This document shows, piece after piece, positions 1 to 11,000 of a DNA stretch of 64,000 bases; the first letter of the stretch is position 1, and each line of letters starts with the position of its first letter. The position numbers were made by a program, and so were the translations under genes. Source of the DNA: Providencia huaxiensis (GTDB taxonomy: Bacteria; Pseudomonadota; Gammaproteobacteria; Enterobacterales; Enterobacteriaceae); the NCBI RefSeq assembly GCF_002843235.3, contig NZ_CP031123.2:744001-808000 (forward strand). The letters run 5' to 3'. The notes beneath the pieces are model-generated. The model was given only the letters and a program-made list of their open reading frames with translations. It made no database searches and was not told the DNA's origin.

Positions 1-1118
1 AGGTCGTGACAGCAAAAGCAGGTTGGTGTGCGGTAATGCGCTTGGTGAAAGACAATGGCGTTGAGCGTCGTCTACACCGCCGTGAGTTGGCTTATACTGA
101 CGGTGATAGCTTACGTTCGATGTCGGATAAAGCCTTAGGAGCGTTGCGTTTAGCGGTTGCAGATAACGAACATTTACGCGATGTACTGCGTTTATCCGAA
201 GATCCAAAACACCCAGAACGGAAGATAAAATTCTTTATCGCAGTATATCAACACCTACGTGAACGTATTCGCCAAGATATTATTCGAACTGATGACCCGA
301 TTGATGCAATCGAGCAAATGGAAATTGAACTGGCGCGTTTAACGGAAGAGCTAACAGCGCGTGAGCAAAAATTGGCGATCAGTTCAAAAAGTGTGGCGAA
401 TATTATTCGTAAAACCATTCAGCGCGAACAGAATCGCATTCGTATGCTAAACCAAGGGCTGCAAGCTGTAGCATTTGGTCAGGTTAAAGGGGTTCGCCTC
501 AATGTGAATATTCGTGAAAGTCATGCATTGTTACTGAGTGTGCTTTCTGAAGAGAGCGAAATGCATCAAGACTTATTCACCAGCCAACGGTTAACATTCT
601 CTGAAGCAATGGCTAAGTTATACCAACGCCTCAACCCTCAAGTGGATGTTGGGCAACGCTTGCCGCAAACTATTGGTGAAGAATTACTCGATTACCGCAA
701 CTACTTAGAGTTAGAAGTTGAGGTTAACCGAGGCTCTGATGGTTGGTTAAAAGCAGAAAGTGGTGCGTTATCAACCGGTGAAGCGATTGGTACGGGTATG
801 TCCATTTTAGTGATGGTAGTACAAAGCTGGGAAGAAGAGTCCCGCCGTTTGCGTGCGAAAGATATTATTCCTTGCCGTTTATTATTCTTAGATGAAGCTG
901 CGCGATTAGATGCTAAATCAATTGCAACCCTATTTGAACTGTGTGACAGATTAGAAATGCAGTTAATTATTGCGGCACCAGAGAATATTAGTCCTGAGAA
1001 GGGCACAACCTATAAGCTAGTTCGTAAAGTGGTTGGTAATCATGAACATGTGCATGTAGTTGGCTTAAAAGGCTTTGGGCAAGAAAACCCGACTGTACAA
1101 GCCCCAACATTGCAGTAA
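1..1118 (+). CDS. mukB: Chromosome partition protein MukB, C-terminal part (5' end outside window)
   Basis: This is the last 371 or so residues of MukB, the SMC-like ATPase of the MukBEF condensin, which is normally about 1480 residues long. The reading frame is open to the left edge, so the apparent GTG start at base 6 is an artefact of the window border. Visible features are the C-terminal coiled-coil arm (about the first 150 residues, rich in E, K, Q and R), then the head domain with the ABC-type signature [12 protein letters not shown] and the Walker B segment [13 protein letters not shown]. The product organises the nucleoid in the cytoplasm with MukE and MukF, whose genes would lie upstream, outside the window. 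A good hairpin terminator follows the stop codon. Identification is confident; nothing unusual is seen. Confidence 0.97.
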   Translation, partial: VVTAKAGWCAVMRLVKDNGVERRLHRRELAYTDGDSLRSMSDKALGALRLAVADNEHLRDVLRLSEDPKHPERKIKFFIAVYQHLRERIRQDIIRTDDPIDAIEQMEIELARLTEELTAREQKLAISSKSVANIIRKTIQREQNRIRMLNQGLQAVAFGQVKGVRLNVNIRESHALLLSVLSEESEMHQDLFTSQRLTFSEAMAKLYQRLNPQVDVGQRLPQTIGEELLDYRNYLELEVEVNRGSDGWLKAESGALSTGEAIGTGMSILVMVVQSWEEESRRLRAKDIIPCRLLFLDEAARLDAKSIATLFELCDRLEMQLIIAAPENISPEKGTTYKLVRKVVGNHEHVHVVGLKGFGQENPTVQAPTLQ

Positions 1119-1142
1119 TAGTTTTTGTGAGTGAAACAAAGG

Positions 1143-1174
1143 CCGGTATTTAGGAATAAATATCGGTTTTTTTT
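1143..1174 (+). terminator. Rho-independent terminator after mukB
   Basis: A 10-bp stem (CCGGTATTTA pairing with TAAATATCGG, one G-U pair) with a GGAA loop is followed by eight T residues, 25 bases after the mukB stop codon. Confidence 0.85.
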
Positions 1175-1436
1175 ATATGCTAATTAGGCGGCAAAGAAAG
1201 CGTCAGGTAAAACTTTTAATTAAAATAAAATTCATCTATGTTTAAACCACTAATACACTTTTGAATTCATTATGATGAAAATAATTCTTTTTCTCATTAA
1301 TCGTTAGCTTAGCTGTACATAATCTGAAAAAAGGAAAATTAGCCTATTCCTATAACATTACTGCTAAAATTAAATACAATAAAATTGTAATTATAATAAA
1401 AATATTATTATCCATGTTGTAAATTAAGGTGGATGT
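1175..1436. other. AT-rich intergenic region, ldtD leader
   Basis: About 260 very AT-rich bases separate the mukB terminator from ldtD. No ORF, repeat or RNA gene is apparent. It presumably holds the ldtD promoter; a weak AAGGTGG-like ribosome binding site lies just before the GTG/ATG start region at 1437, but I could not assign -35/-10 boxes with confidence. Confidence 0.4.
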
Positions 1437-3188
1437 ATGGCAAAGAGAAGAGTGAGAGCTCTGCAAGTCTCGGTAATATGCGGGTTGATGGCGTTACAGT
1501 TTCCCGCATTCTCAAATGAAGAAAATACGCAGCAAAGTGTTTCTGAAGTTCAAACGATAGCTTCGTTAACACCTACAGAAAGTTTAGTCAAAATAACACA
1601 GTCGCTTCCTGCGGATGTGAAACCTATTTTTTCTACGCAATTAGCAAAATTATACGCTGATAGGCAAATGCAGTTATTGTGGCAAGATGAAACGGCAATT
1701 AGCCAATTTCAGCAACAACTGGCAGAATTATCCCTTTCTGGAGTTCAGCCTCAATTTGGGGAGTGGCTAGCGATACTGGAAAATAACCAGTTAAATGAGC
1801 TAGGCCGTGACGTTATTTTATCTGATGCCATGCTTGGCTATTTACAGTATTTATCTTCGATAGAAGCGAGTGGGCAATATTGGTTATACACCAATCGGCC
1901 TTATAAAATTATTGCTCCAACGGCCGCTCAAATGAAACCATGGATAGATGCCGTCGAGTCTAATAATTTAAGTGGCTGGGTTAAATCGCAAGCCCCGAGT
2001 CACCCAATGTATTTGCCAATGCGCAAAGAAATGTTGAAATTATTGGCGATCCCGGAAGATAACCTGGAAATTGTGGGGACGAAAACATTAAAGCCAGGGC
2101 AGTCTAGCGATGATGTGGTTATTTTGCGTCAAATCTTGCAACGTGAAGGGTTACTTGAAGGTGGAAATGTAACCGAAGACATCGCACCTCCTGAAACAAT
2201 GGCTCAAGTTGCAGAACTGGCAACTGAACAAACCGCTGAATCGACAGGAACACTTGATGCACCTGCGAGCTCCGTGTCGAAAGTATATGATCAAGAACTC
2301 GTCGATGCGGTAAAAAAATTCCAATTGCAATATGGCTTAGAAGCAGACGGTGTTGTTGGAAAAGGCACGCGTGTTTGGTTAAACATGCAGCCTAAGCAGA
2401 AAGCAGGTTTAATGGCACTCAATATTCAACGCTTACGTATTATACCAGCAAGTAGTGGGACAGGGATTTTAGTTAATATTCCTGGCTACTCTTTAGATTT
2501 CTATTTAAATGACGAAGTGATTTTAGACTCTAAAGTGATTGTTGGCCGTGCTGATCGCAAAACACCGATCATGAGCAGTGCGCTAAATAACGTAGTCATT
2601 AACCCGCCTTGGAGTGTGCCGACCAGTATGGCACGTAAAGATATTGCTCCAAGAGGAAAACAAGATCCAAGTTATTTTAGCCGCAAAGGGTATACGGTTT
2701 ATTCAGGTTGGGGAGCCGACTCATATGAAATCAACCCATATGCTATTGATTGGGATAATATCACCCCAGCTAATTTTCCATATCGCATTCGACAGGCACC
2801 GGGCCCGACTAACTCATTAGGGCGCTATAAGTTTAATATGCCGAGTTCAGATGCGATTTATTTACACGATACACCAAACCATAGTTTATTTAATCGCAAT
2901 GCGCGTGCAATAAGCTCTGGATGTGTGCGAGTGAATAAGGCAAGTGAGTTAGCCAGTATTTTATTAGGTGATGCAGGTTGGGAACAAAAACGCATTGATG
3001 GTGCGTTGAAAGAGGGGTCAACACGGTATGTGAATATACCCGATAGGATCCCAGTTTTTCTGTACTATCAAACTGCTTGGGTAGATAAAGACCAGCAACC
3101 ACAATATCGAGCCGATATTTATCAGTATGATAATTCGATTAATAATGCAGATAAATATTTGCCAATATTGAAAAAGATTTTACACTAA
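1437..3188 (+). CDS. ldtD: L,D-transpeptidase LdtD (YcbB)
   Basis: LdtD forms 3-3 (meso-DAP to meso-DAP) crosslinks in peptidoglycan and works in the periplasm, especially under envelope stress. The 583-residue product starts with a positively charged N-terminus and a hydrophobic signal segment ending near ALQFPAFSNE. A peptidoglycan-binding domain is visible near residues 285-320 (DAVKKFQLQYGLEADGVVG). The YkuD catalytic domain follows, with His477 in YLHDTPNH and the catalytic Cys496 in the SSGCVRV motif. The E. coli protein is 615 residues, so length fits. Position directly after mukB matches E. coli. The downstream gene mepK encodes an endopeptidase that opens the same type of crosslink. 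AAGGTGG just upstream acts as ribosome binding site for the ATG at 1437. Confidence 0.95.
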   Translation: MAKRRVRALQVSVICGLMALQFPAFSNEENTQQSVSEVQTIASLTPTESLVKITQSLPADVKPIFSTQLAKLYADRQMQLLWQDETAISQFQQQLAELSLSGVQPQFGEWLAILENNQLNELGRDVILSDAMLGYLQYLSSIEASGQYWLYTNRPYKIIAPTAAQMKPWIDAVESNNLSGWVKSQAPSHPMYLPMRKEMLKLLAIPEDNLEIVGTKTLKPGQSSDDVVILRQILQREGLLEGGNVTEDIAPPETMAQVAELATEQTAESTGTLDAPASSVSKVYDQELVDAVKKFQLQYGLEADGVVGKGTRVWLNMQPKQKAGLMALNIQRLRIIPASSGTGILVNIPGYSLDFYLNDEVILDSKVIVGRADRKTPIMSSALNNVVINPPWSVPTSMARKDIAPRGKQDPSYFSRKGYTVYSGWGADSYEINPYAIDWDNITPANFPYRIRQAPGPTNSLGRYKFNMPSSDAIYLHDTPNHSLFNRNARAISSGCVRVNKASELASILLGDAGWEQKRIDGALKEGSTRYVNIPDRIPVFLYYQTAWVDKDQQPQYRADIYQYDNSINNADKYLPILKKILH

Positions 3189-3205
3189 TTGTAGGTTTTA
3201 ATTTG

Positions 3206-3230
3206 AAGGGGGGATTTTCTCCCCTTAATT
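3206..3230 (+). terminator. Probable terminator after ldtD
   Basis: AAGGGG and CCCCTT form a short GC-rich stem about 20 bases after the ldtD stop; the following tract AATTATTTTA is only partly T-rich, so strength is uncertain. Confidence 0.5.
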
Positions 3231-3577
3231 ATTTTAAGAGTTAACTGCTTGAGCGCTGTTTTTTACACATTTCCATTCTGTGACCTTACCTCTAGAATCC
3301 GTTTTTATCTTATTTATTCCGTTGTTTTATGGTTCCTCAATCATTACTATTTTGTTTATCTTTGATAAAGGCAGCATGTTTTGTGTCTTAAATTGCATGT
3401 TTCGAGCAGTTCTAGTGATAAAACTCTCTTTTTGACGAAAAATGCAATAAAATTTCCGCGAAGTATGCATATCTTTACATAATTATACATTAAAGATAAG
3501 CATGATTTGCTAGACTCAATAGGTTGCCAAAATTTTATCGATTAATACTGAAAATATTAGAGTCTGAGCTATCACCT
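3231..3577. other. Intergenic region upstream of mepK
   Basis: About 350 AT-rich bases with no convincing ORF. A TTG-initiated in-frame extension of mepK (from 3524) exists but is not supported by the family start or by a ribosome binding site. The region presumably carries the mepK promoter; I see no clear operator. Confidence 0.35.
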
Positions 3578-4126
3578 ATGGATATAATTGATCAATCCCG
3601 CAGAAAGTGGTTAGGTATTGGGGCCGCAACAGTTGGCCTTAGTTTATTACCAAGCCATGTATTTGCTGCGATGACGACCCCTCGACCACGTATTTTGCGT
3701 TTTCAAAACATTAATACAGGCGAATCGCTAAAAACCGAGTTTTTTGACGGGCGCCGTTATAATAAGTCTGAATTAGCGCGTTTAAATCATTTTTTCCGTG
3801 ACTACCGTTGCGACAAAGTAAAAACTATTGACCCAAAACTGTTTGACCAAATCTATTTATTACAAATGATGATGGGAACAAACAAACCTGTCCAACTGAT
3901 CTCTGGCTATCGTTCTTTAGAGACTAACAATAAATTGCGTAGTAAAAGCTCTGGCGTGGCAAAGAAAAGTTACCATACCCGTGGGCAAGCGATGGATTTC
4001 CATATCGAAGGGCTACAACTGAGTAATATCCGCAAGGCTGCGCTAAAAATGAAAGCGGGTGGCGTTGGTTATTATCCTCGAAGCAATTTTATACATATTG
4101 ATACAGGACCTGCAAGAACGTGGTAA
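3578..4126 (+). CDS. mepK: Murein endopeptidase MepK (YcbK), Tat-exported
   Basis: The 182-residue product belongs to the DUF882/peptidase M15-like family. In E. coli MepK (YcbK) cleaves 3-3 and 4-3 peptidoglycan crosslinks in the periplasm. I chose the ATG at 3578 because it gives the family N-terminus MDIIDQSRRKWLGIG, a twin-arginine signal (SRRKW) followed by a hydrophobic stretch ending at SHVFA, which suggests Tat export. The zinc-ligand motif HTRGQAMDFH (H-x3-G-x-A-x-D pattern) and the C-terminal HIDTGP are present, so the enzyme looks intact. It lies between ldtD and gloC as in E. coli, and pairs naturally with LdtD as maker and breaker of the same bond. Confidence 0.92.
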   Translation: MDIIDQSRRKWLGIGAATVGLSLLPSHVFAAMTTPRPRILRFQNINTGESLKTEFFDGRRYNKSELARLNHFFRDYRCDKVKTIDPKLFDQIYLLQMMMGTNKPVQLISGYRSLETNNKLRSKSSGVAKKSYHTRGQAMDFHIEGLQLSNIRKAALKMKAGGVGYYPRSNFIHIDTGPARTW

Positions 4127-4165
4127 TCTGTGCATAGGTGACACAGATTACGGAGTAATTGCTCG

Positions 4166-4813
4166 ATGAAATATACTATTATCCCAGTAACACCATTTAT
4201 GCAAAATTGCCACGTTATTTGGGATGAAAATACGTTAGATGCAGTCGTTGTTGACCCCGGCGGAGAAGCTGAAAAATTAATTTCTGCTATTGAAAACCTT
4301 GGGCTGAAGTTAACTAAAATTCTGTTAACGCATGGCCATTCTGATCATATCGGCGCATCAGCTATCCTTTCTAAGCATTTTTCAGTGCCTATTTATGGCC
4401 CACAAAAAGAAGACGCCTTTTGGATTGAAAACCTCGCGGAACAAAATGCGATGTTTTATATTGGTGAATGCCCTGACTTTACGCCGGATTACTGGTTAGA
4501 AGAAGGGGACAAAGTGACTTGCGGCAATATTACATTTGATGTACTGCATTGTCCTGGTCATACACCCGGCCACATTATTTTTGTGAATCACACCGATAAA
4601 TTAATTTCAATGGGTGATGTCCTTTTTAAAGGGGGCGTCGGCCGAAGTGATTTTCCACGCGGTAACCATCAAGACTTAATTTCCTCTATAAAAAACAAAG
4701 TATTACCTCTAGGTGATGATTTTCAGTTCATTCCAGGACATGGCCCCATGTCAAATTTAGGTTTTGAGCGTAAAACAAACCCTTTCTTGCAAGATGAGTT
4801 ACCCGTTTGGTAA
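4166..4813 (+). CDS. gloC: Hydroxyacylglutathione hydrolase GloC (YcbL), type II glyoxalase
   Basis: A 215-residue metallo-beta-lactamase-fold hydrolase that cleaves S-lactoylglutathione to D-lactate and glutathione in the cytoplasm, the second step of methylglyoxal detoxification. The metal-binding motif THGHSDHIG (HxHxDH) is near residue 55, with further ligands in CPGHTPGH, a D in SMGDVLF and a C-terminal H in PGHGP. The length equals that of E. coli YcbL. It begins 39 bases after mepK and is probably co-transcribed with it. A strong terminator follows, which separates it from the giant toxin gene. The methylglyoxal synthase gene mgsA is also in this window (44591-45049), though not linked. 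Confidence 0.95.
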   Translation: MKYTIIPVTPFMQNCHVIWDENTLDAVVVDPGGEAEKLISAIENLGLKLTKILLTHGHSDHIGASAILSKHFSVPIYGPQKEDAFWIENLAEQNAMFYIGECPDFTPDYWLEEGDKVTCGNITFDVLHCPGHTPGHIIFVNHTDKLISMGDVLFKGGVGRSDFPRGNHQDLISSIKNKVLPLGDDFQFIPGHGPMSNLGFERKTNPFLQDELPVW

Positions 4814-4829
4814 TTATCTAATCTGACTT

Positions 4830-4856
4830 AACCCCCTTAATTACAGGGGTTTTTAT
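4830..4856 (+). terminator. Terminator after gloC
   Basis: AACCCC and GGGGTT form a stem with loop CTTAATTACA, followed by TTTTAT. It marks the end of the conserved mepK-gloC unit before the inserted toxin gene. Confidence 0.85.
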
Positions 4857-5041
4857 AACTTACTATTAATCATCTCATAAAAAATAATCACTAACACTAT
4901 GTCCTAATTGTTCCCAACTTAGTTTGGGAATGCCTGGAATTTTGCTATTTTCTTATCGAACAAATAATTGTTTGTTTTAATAATAAACAAATAATTAATT
5001 GAAATAATTAGTGAAATTACAATCTTCAGGGAAATAAGAGC

Positions 5042-8000
5042 ATGGATGATAAGGATGTTAACGCTGCAACTCAAGGTAATGGCAAAACAGGACGAGACTA
5101 TTCGAGTATCAATTTACAACTTAAACCGTTGGCAGAAACAACCCCGCAAGTCAAAACGGGCATTCCAGTTAGTCATCAACACATTTTTACGAAAATAGCG
5201 AGTGAAGAAAATATTATTATTGGTATACGGCCGATAGATGCTAAATCAACGAATTTAATTGAGTCGGGGGAGTACAGTAGTAAGGGATTGGCTATCAAAG
5301 GTAAAAGTGCAGATTGGGGGCCTCATAGTGGTTTTATCCCAGTACAACAGGAGTTTGCTAAAAAATCAGGCCGAGCTAACAGTGACGAACTTAATCGCCA
5401 GCTTCAAGGGCTAATTCAATCCGGTAAGGCAATTAGTGTCCATTTAGAGATTAGCACTCAGCGAATAAATGAATTATGTCAACTTAGTGCAGTTTCACCA
5501 TTAGAACTCATCAATGATGAGGGTTATTATCGTACTACATCCATTGTTGATGGCATCGAAAAAGTTTTTTTCTTGAAAAAAAATGCGGATAAAACATCAG
5601 ATAGCTGGAAAGTTTACTATCTGGAAAACGAACAGTTTACTGAATTCTTTGTTATTGGTGATACTAAAACGGGTAGGCCAATCACGGCAGATTATGATTT
5701 ATTTAGCATTATATTTCCAATATCAGATTTAGAGCATTATATCAATGTGAGAGAAATGCCATCTTGGGAAAAATGGAAGGCTAGTGTCAATTATGATGAA
5801 TTATCAGTAAAGGAAAAAAAATTATTTAATAATAAAGCTGAATATGATCGCTATGAGGGACAGGATAACGGCTTTAGTAATAAGAAAATAAAACAGCTCA
5901 AGGATAAGATGAATCACCAGCTAGGCCGAAAGAGTGGATTTGAATTAGTCCATCACGGTGCTGATGATGCTAACCCAGCCAGCGTTATGAGTGAAAATTT
6001 TCCGATAACTTTTTTCTTACCTGAAAATTTGAAAGGAAAAAATAAACTTAAAGGGACAACTGAATCAATTGAGACTTATTTTCCAATGAATTCTAATGGC
6101 TCTATTATTATTGATAATGTAGAACAATTATCTAATTTTCAACAATTGTTAATTAATCAGGGATATCGTGCCCCATTAAATAAAAGATGGAGCGAAGGTG
6201 ATAATGGGAAATTATTTGAACCAAAAAGGAAAATATCAGATAGTTATTTAAAAGGGTTAGCATTAATTAACCGAAAAAAAAGCATTAATGATAATGCTGA
6301 AAGTAAAGAAAGTAATAAAAAATCCAATGATAAATTTATTACAGATATTGATGATGAATTCAAAGATATCCATCTAGATGACAATAAGCGTAAACCTACT
6401 CTTGCAGAAGAGCACGGAACAGAAATCAAGAATGCAGTTCTCTTTGATAACCATTTGAATAAAAACAAAAAAATAAATGGACTGGAAATAGTTGAAAATT
6501 CACATCATTCTATTATTAATACATTAGAAAAAATAGCACTAAAAGAAATTTCTATTCAAAATGTCAATAAGACTGAACATGCCTATTTATTGAAGTATTT
6601 TTCAGATGAAAATAGAAACATAGATGTTGAAAAATTAAACATTGCAGTTTCTGATCCGTTAGTAAACCGAAAGCTAAATGCAACGTTAAGTCAAAAATTT
6701 GAAGCTAATTCACTATTACTGAAGCCATTTCTAGAATTAGAAATATCAAGTCATTATCAACAACAAGCAGTTGACATTCAGACATTATTGTCCGCGATAA
6801 GAGATGACATGTCGATATTAAATCACTTAAGTGAGCGTTCACAGACGTTATTAATGAAGCTATTTCCTGCAGGTAGTGGGGTCGATAAAGGAAAAATTTT
6901 AGCGATAGTTGCAGATGATCATAAATTTATTCTATTTAATAATAAATTGATGGAGTTTAGTAAATTATCTCCAACCAATTTTATTGGAGAAAATGCGCCG
7001 TTAAAACAATATTCTTTTGCAGAGGCATTTAGTATTTATGAAGATAACCAAGAACAGCGATTGGCTCAATTTAACCAACAATTAATTAATGGTAGTAAAG
7101 TTGAATTAGTGGACCATGGGGTTATTCGTTCAGGCCCTCAAAGTCGAGTGATGGATCAAATTTTGGGGGGAATATACGCGGTTGAATTGTATTTGGCGGG
7201 GAGTGACTCAGCTCGAAATTTTATAGAACGCAAAGCACAAATAGAGAGAGTCACAGTGAAAAAGGTATCGACATCTTCAGAAAAATCTCTGTTGATGAAG
7301 ATGGCACAGTACAGCCAAGATATTAATACTGAAATTAATAAAAATGGAATATCAATAGCGGATCAACCGATAAGAAATTTATTTTCAACAGTTAAGGATA
7401 CCAATAACGTAATAATATTCTTAAAGGGTAAATCGGTCACTTACACGGTAACTCATGTGCAACGTTATGGCGGTTACGAAATTAGCTTGTTTGATCCCCA
7501 AGGACTCCAGCTTAGTGTAAAAAATAAGACTTCTTGGCAAGCTCAACAACAATTCAAACAGCGAATTAAGCATTATTTTAATGAAAATGTCGAATTTTCT
7601 GATGGTGAATTTAGAGCCGATCTCCAGTTTATTGATTTAGACTCTACGGATTTTAAAAGCGCATTATCTTCTTTACGTAACCAACGACAATCAATTATTG
7701 AACAACCTGAATTTACGTTACCAAAAAACTGCTGGGTCACTATTAATGGTGAAAAAATTGCGTTTGCCAAATTACAACAATTAGGTGCCACTATTGATGG
7801 AAAAACGATTTCCTTAAGTGATATCAATAGCCCTGATCTACATCATAAAATTCGTTTTTCCCCAGATAAGCTAGCGATGTATTTCACATTAATGGAAGGT
7901 GGGAAAGAAGATCTCTCTTTTATTAAAGTGTTCCATGAGCAATTAAAATCTGCGGATATCCACCAATTAGTTGAGCGCCAAACTAACTTTACTGAGTCGG

Positions 8001-11000
8001 GTGTATTAAGAAAACAGTTTGAATACTTAGCGAATAACATTGATATTCAGCAAGATGCTATCTCTTCTTCTGTTTTATTTAAGGTTCGTCAAGAAGGTAA
8101 GAGGCTTTCTCAACTTCGACGTTTGACAAATCGTTCAGGGCAAATAATGGGGACAGCCGGAGCTATTCAAAGTTTGATTAGCGCGTATGCAATTTTGGAT
8201 AAATTAGATAACCCCGATATTAGTGATGAGGAAATTAAAGAGTTAGAAAAACAGTTTTATTTACTTGCAGCATCTGCCTTGTTTAATTATGGCGATATGA
8301 TAGTGCGACCGATGCTATTAAATATTGCCTCCAGTAAGGGAGCAACTTCGTTGGTTCGTGCGAGGATTGCCTCGGGAACAGTCGTGATTTTCAATTTGGT
8401 CGGGATGGGAATTGATGTTTACCAAGCCTACGATAGTTTATCTAAATTAGACAGTGTCACAGACCCGAAACAACGCCAAGATCTTATCGTAAACGCATCT
8501 TTCTCTATTGCTAGCGCAGTGGTCAATGGGGTTACCATTATTGGTATTTTAGTGGGTTCTTCTGTTATTCCTGTCGCTGGGTTAGTTATTGGAGGTATAT
8601 TGCTGGTGGGGGGCTGGGTTTATAACGGTGTTCGTGCGGTTGAAAACATCAAAGGAGTTATTGATATTGACTGGGATCGTGAATTAGAGGAGGGGATCCG
8701 TGGTGCTTTAGGTTTAGACCCAACCATACGTACTCAGCAAGAAATGAATACACAACATTATATTAATGCTTTCAAAGAGCAAGATTGGAATATGGATCTG
8801 GCTTTATTTGAAAATAATATTGCGCAAGCCGGGTTTGATCACCATCTCAGTATTATTGAAAAACCTACCTATGAAAATGAGCTTCGATACTATCTGGTTG
8901 ATAATAATGATAACTATTTCTATGGCAAGTTGGGGAATTTATATGTAGAGGCGGGAAATACGACTGTGCGGTTTTTACGCAAAGAAGCGCCTTCATTTAC
9001 TGCTGAAGAAATTGAGTTCATTTTACAAAATGAAATTGTCAGAACAACTGCGTGGTTTAGAAGTTTAGGGCATCTTTATGAAGATATAGGGCTGTCTATT
9101 CACCATGATTTTTTTATTAAATCAAAAGAGAAAGAGGTTTTTGATCTTAAAAATACCGGTAGTATAGCTACTCATGAGCGTTATTCTTTAAATTCTACTT
9201 ATAAAAACTTGTTATTAGATGAATTTAAAGTACGACACCAAATTTTAAATGATGAATTATCAATACCTTTTCAAGGTCAGTTAATAAATTCCAATCCAGA
9301 ACAAATTAGTTTTTATTCGAAAAAAACCGAATTTGGAGTATTAGGGCAACAGATATTCAGAGAAAACGAACGTATTTTCAGTGAGCATTTAGTGAATAAC
9401 ATTCAACGAACAGCCTTATATATTGAAAATGCCAGTAGTAAAGGGACTAGCTGGAATACGGCTAATGGTAATGACGTTGTAATTGGTAAAAAAACACAGA
9501 AAAATGCTTTTCAAGTACTATCAGGTGAGAAGTATTTTGCAGGGGGAGATAAAAACGATCTATTTTTTATTCGGGATAGCTGTTTAGCATCGTTAACCTC
9601 TCGAGGGGGAAATAAGCCGACTAAGTACCTAGATGGCCAAGGAGGACAGGATACCGTTATTATTGATAGCCTACCAGATGGCTATCGTGTGTATGCAGAT
9701 CTCAACAGAAATATATTGCACTATCAGCGACAAGGAAATCATCCCTATACTCCCGTTGCCCATTTACAAAGCATGGAAAACTTGATGGTAAGAGGGAGTA
9801 GTAATGATTGTTTACAGGGAAATGATACGGCAAACATATTAGATGGTGGGTTAGGTAACGATAGATTAGAGGGGAAAGGAGGAGATGATAAACTCATTTT
9901 AACTCAAGGTATTGCTGTTGGTGGTGAGGGAAATGATAGTTACCATATTCGCCGTTATGAATGGCTTGACCATGCTGACAACTTGTATCTTACAGAGCGC
10001 TATTTTGATGGAAAAGAAAAAGCAGTTAAAACGCGAAAACAGCTAAACCCTATTTATACACAAAGTCGCCATAATTTTCAGGCGAAAGTGGTTATAAAAG
10101 AAGCTAATTGCCAACAAAGTCGAGTCTCTTTAGAGTATTTTTTTAATGAAATAAAGCAAGTTCAGCTAGACGGTAACAACTTGGTTTTAACAGTTAAACA
10201 ACCCAAAAATAGTATTGATGGCCACTTTTTTCAAAATGTGGAAAGTGAAGTCATTATTGTTCTCGAAAATGTGCAAGATGCGAGATCGAAGGCGCCCCAC
10301 CATGTATATCGGTTACAAACCCTTGATGGTTGGATGATGACAACGGTAATAGATGAAAAACATCCTAACCAGTATTTCAATTTAAGCTATATACAAGAAG
10401 GGGATCAATTAGCATCTAAAGACGAAAAGTCTGTCAAAATAGATGAGTCAACGGGTACCATAACGATAGATCAATCCCGCCATTATAAAGCGCCTAAATG
10501 GGGGCGGTTTATTCCAATAGGTCATGCTGAACACTTAACCTACCGTGGAAATAGCCAAAACAATGTATTACTACTAATAAAATTAGGTAGTTACATTGAA
10601 GTTAGCCATGGAATAGATACCTATCAAATTGTACAAAATAAAGATGAGTACGGTGAGGTTGAGTTCGATTTTTCTAAAGTTAATAACAGCTATACGGATA
10701 AGGACAGCTTGTGCCTATTATTGCCTACTGTAAATGGTTATTCGCTGAATATGGATGATGGACAGCTATACAGCTTAGATAAATTTGGGCAAAAAAAATT
10801 GACTATTAAGTTTACTAATGTGGGCAATAATCTCTCTGATATTGTCTTAATTCAAGATAAGCATAGCAACTTATTTAAAGCCAATTTACAGGAAAATAGC
10901 CTATCACCAGTAAACCCAGTTAAAGAAAGTAGTGCGGGTGACGATCAAATTATATTGCCAATGGGCTATCAATCCGAAAAGCATATCATTGATGCTCAAA

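Noticed and set aside
6244..8040. Several ORFs of 60-85 codons on the minus strand within the giant toxin gene
   Set aside because: They lie antisense to well-supported coding sequence, have no ribosome binding sites and no recognisable motifs. They are shadows of the AT-rich plus-strand frame.
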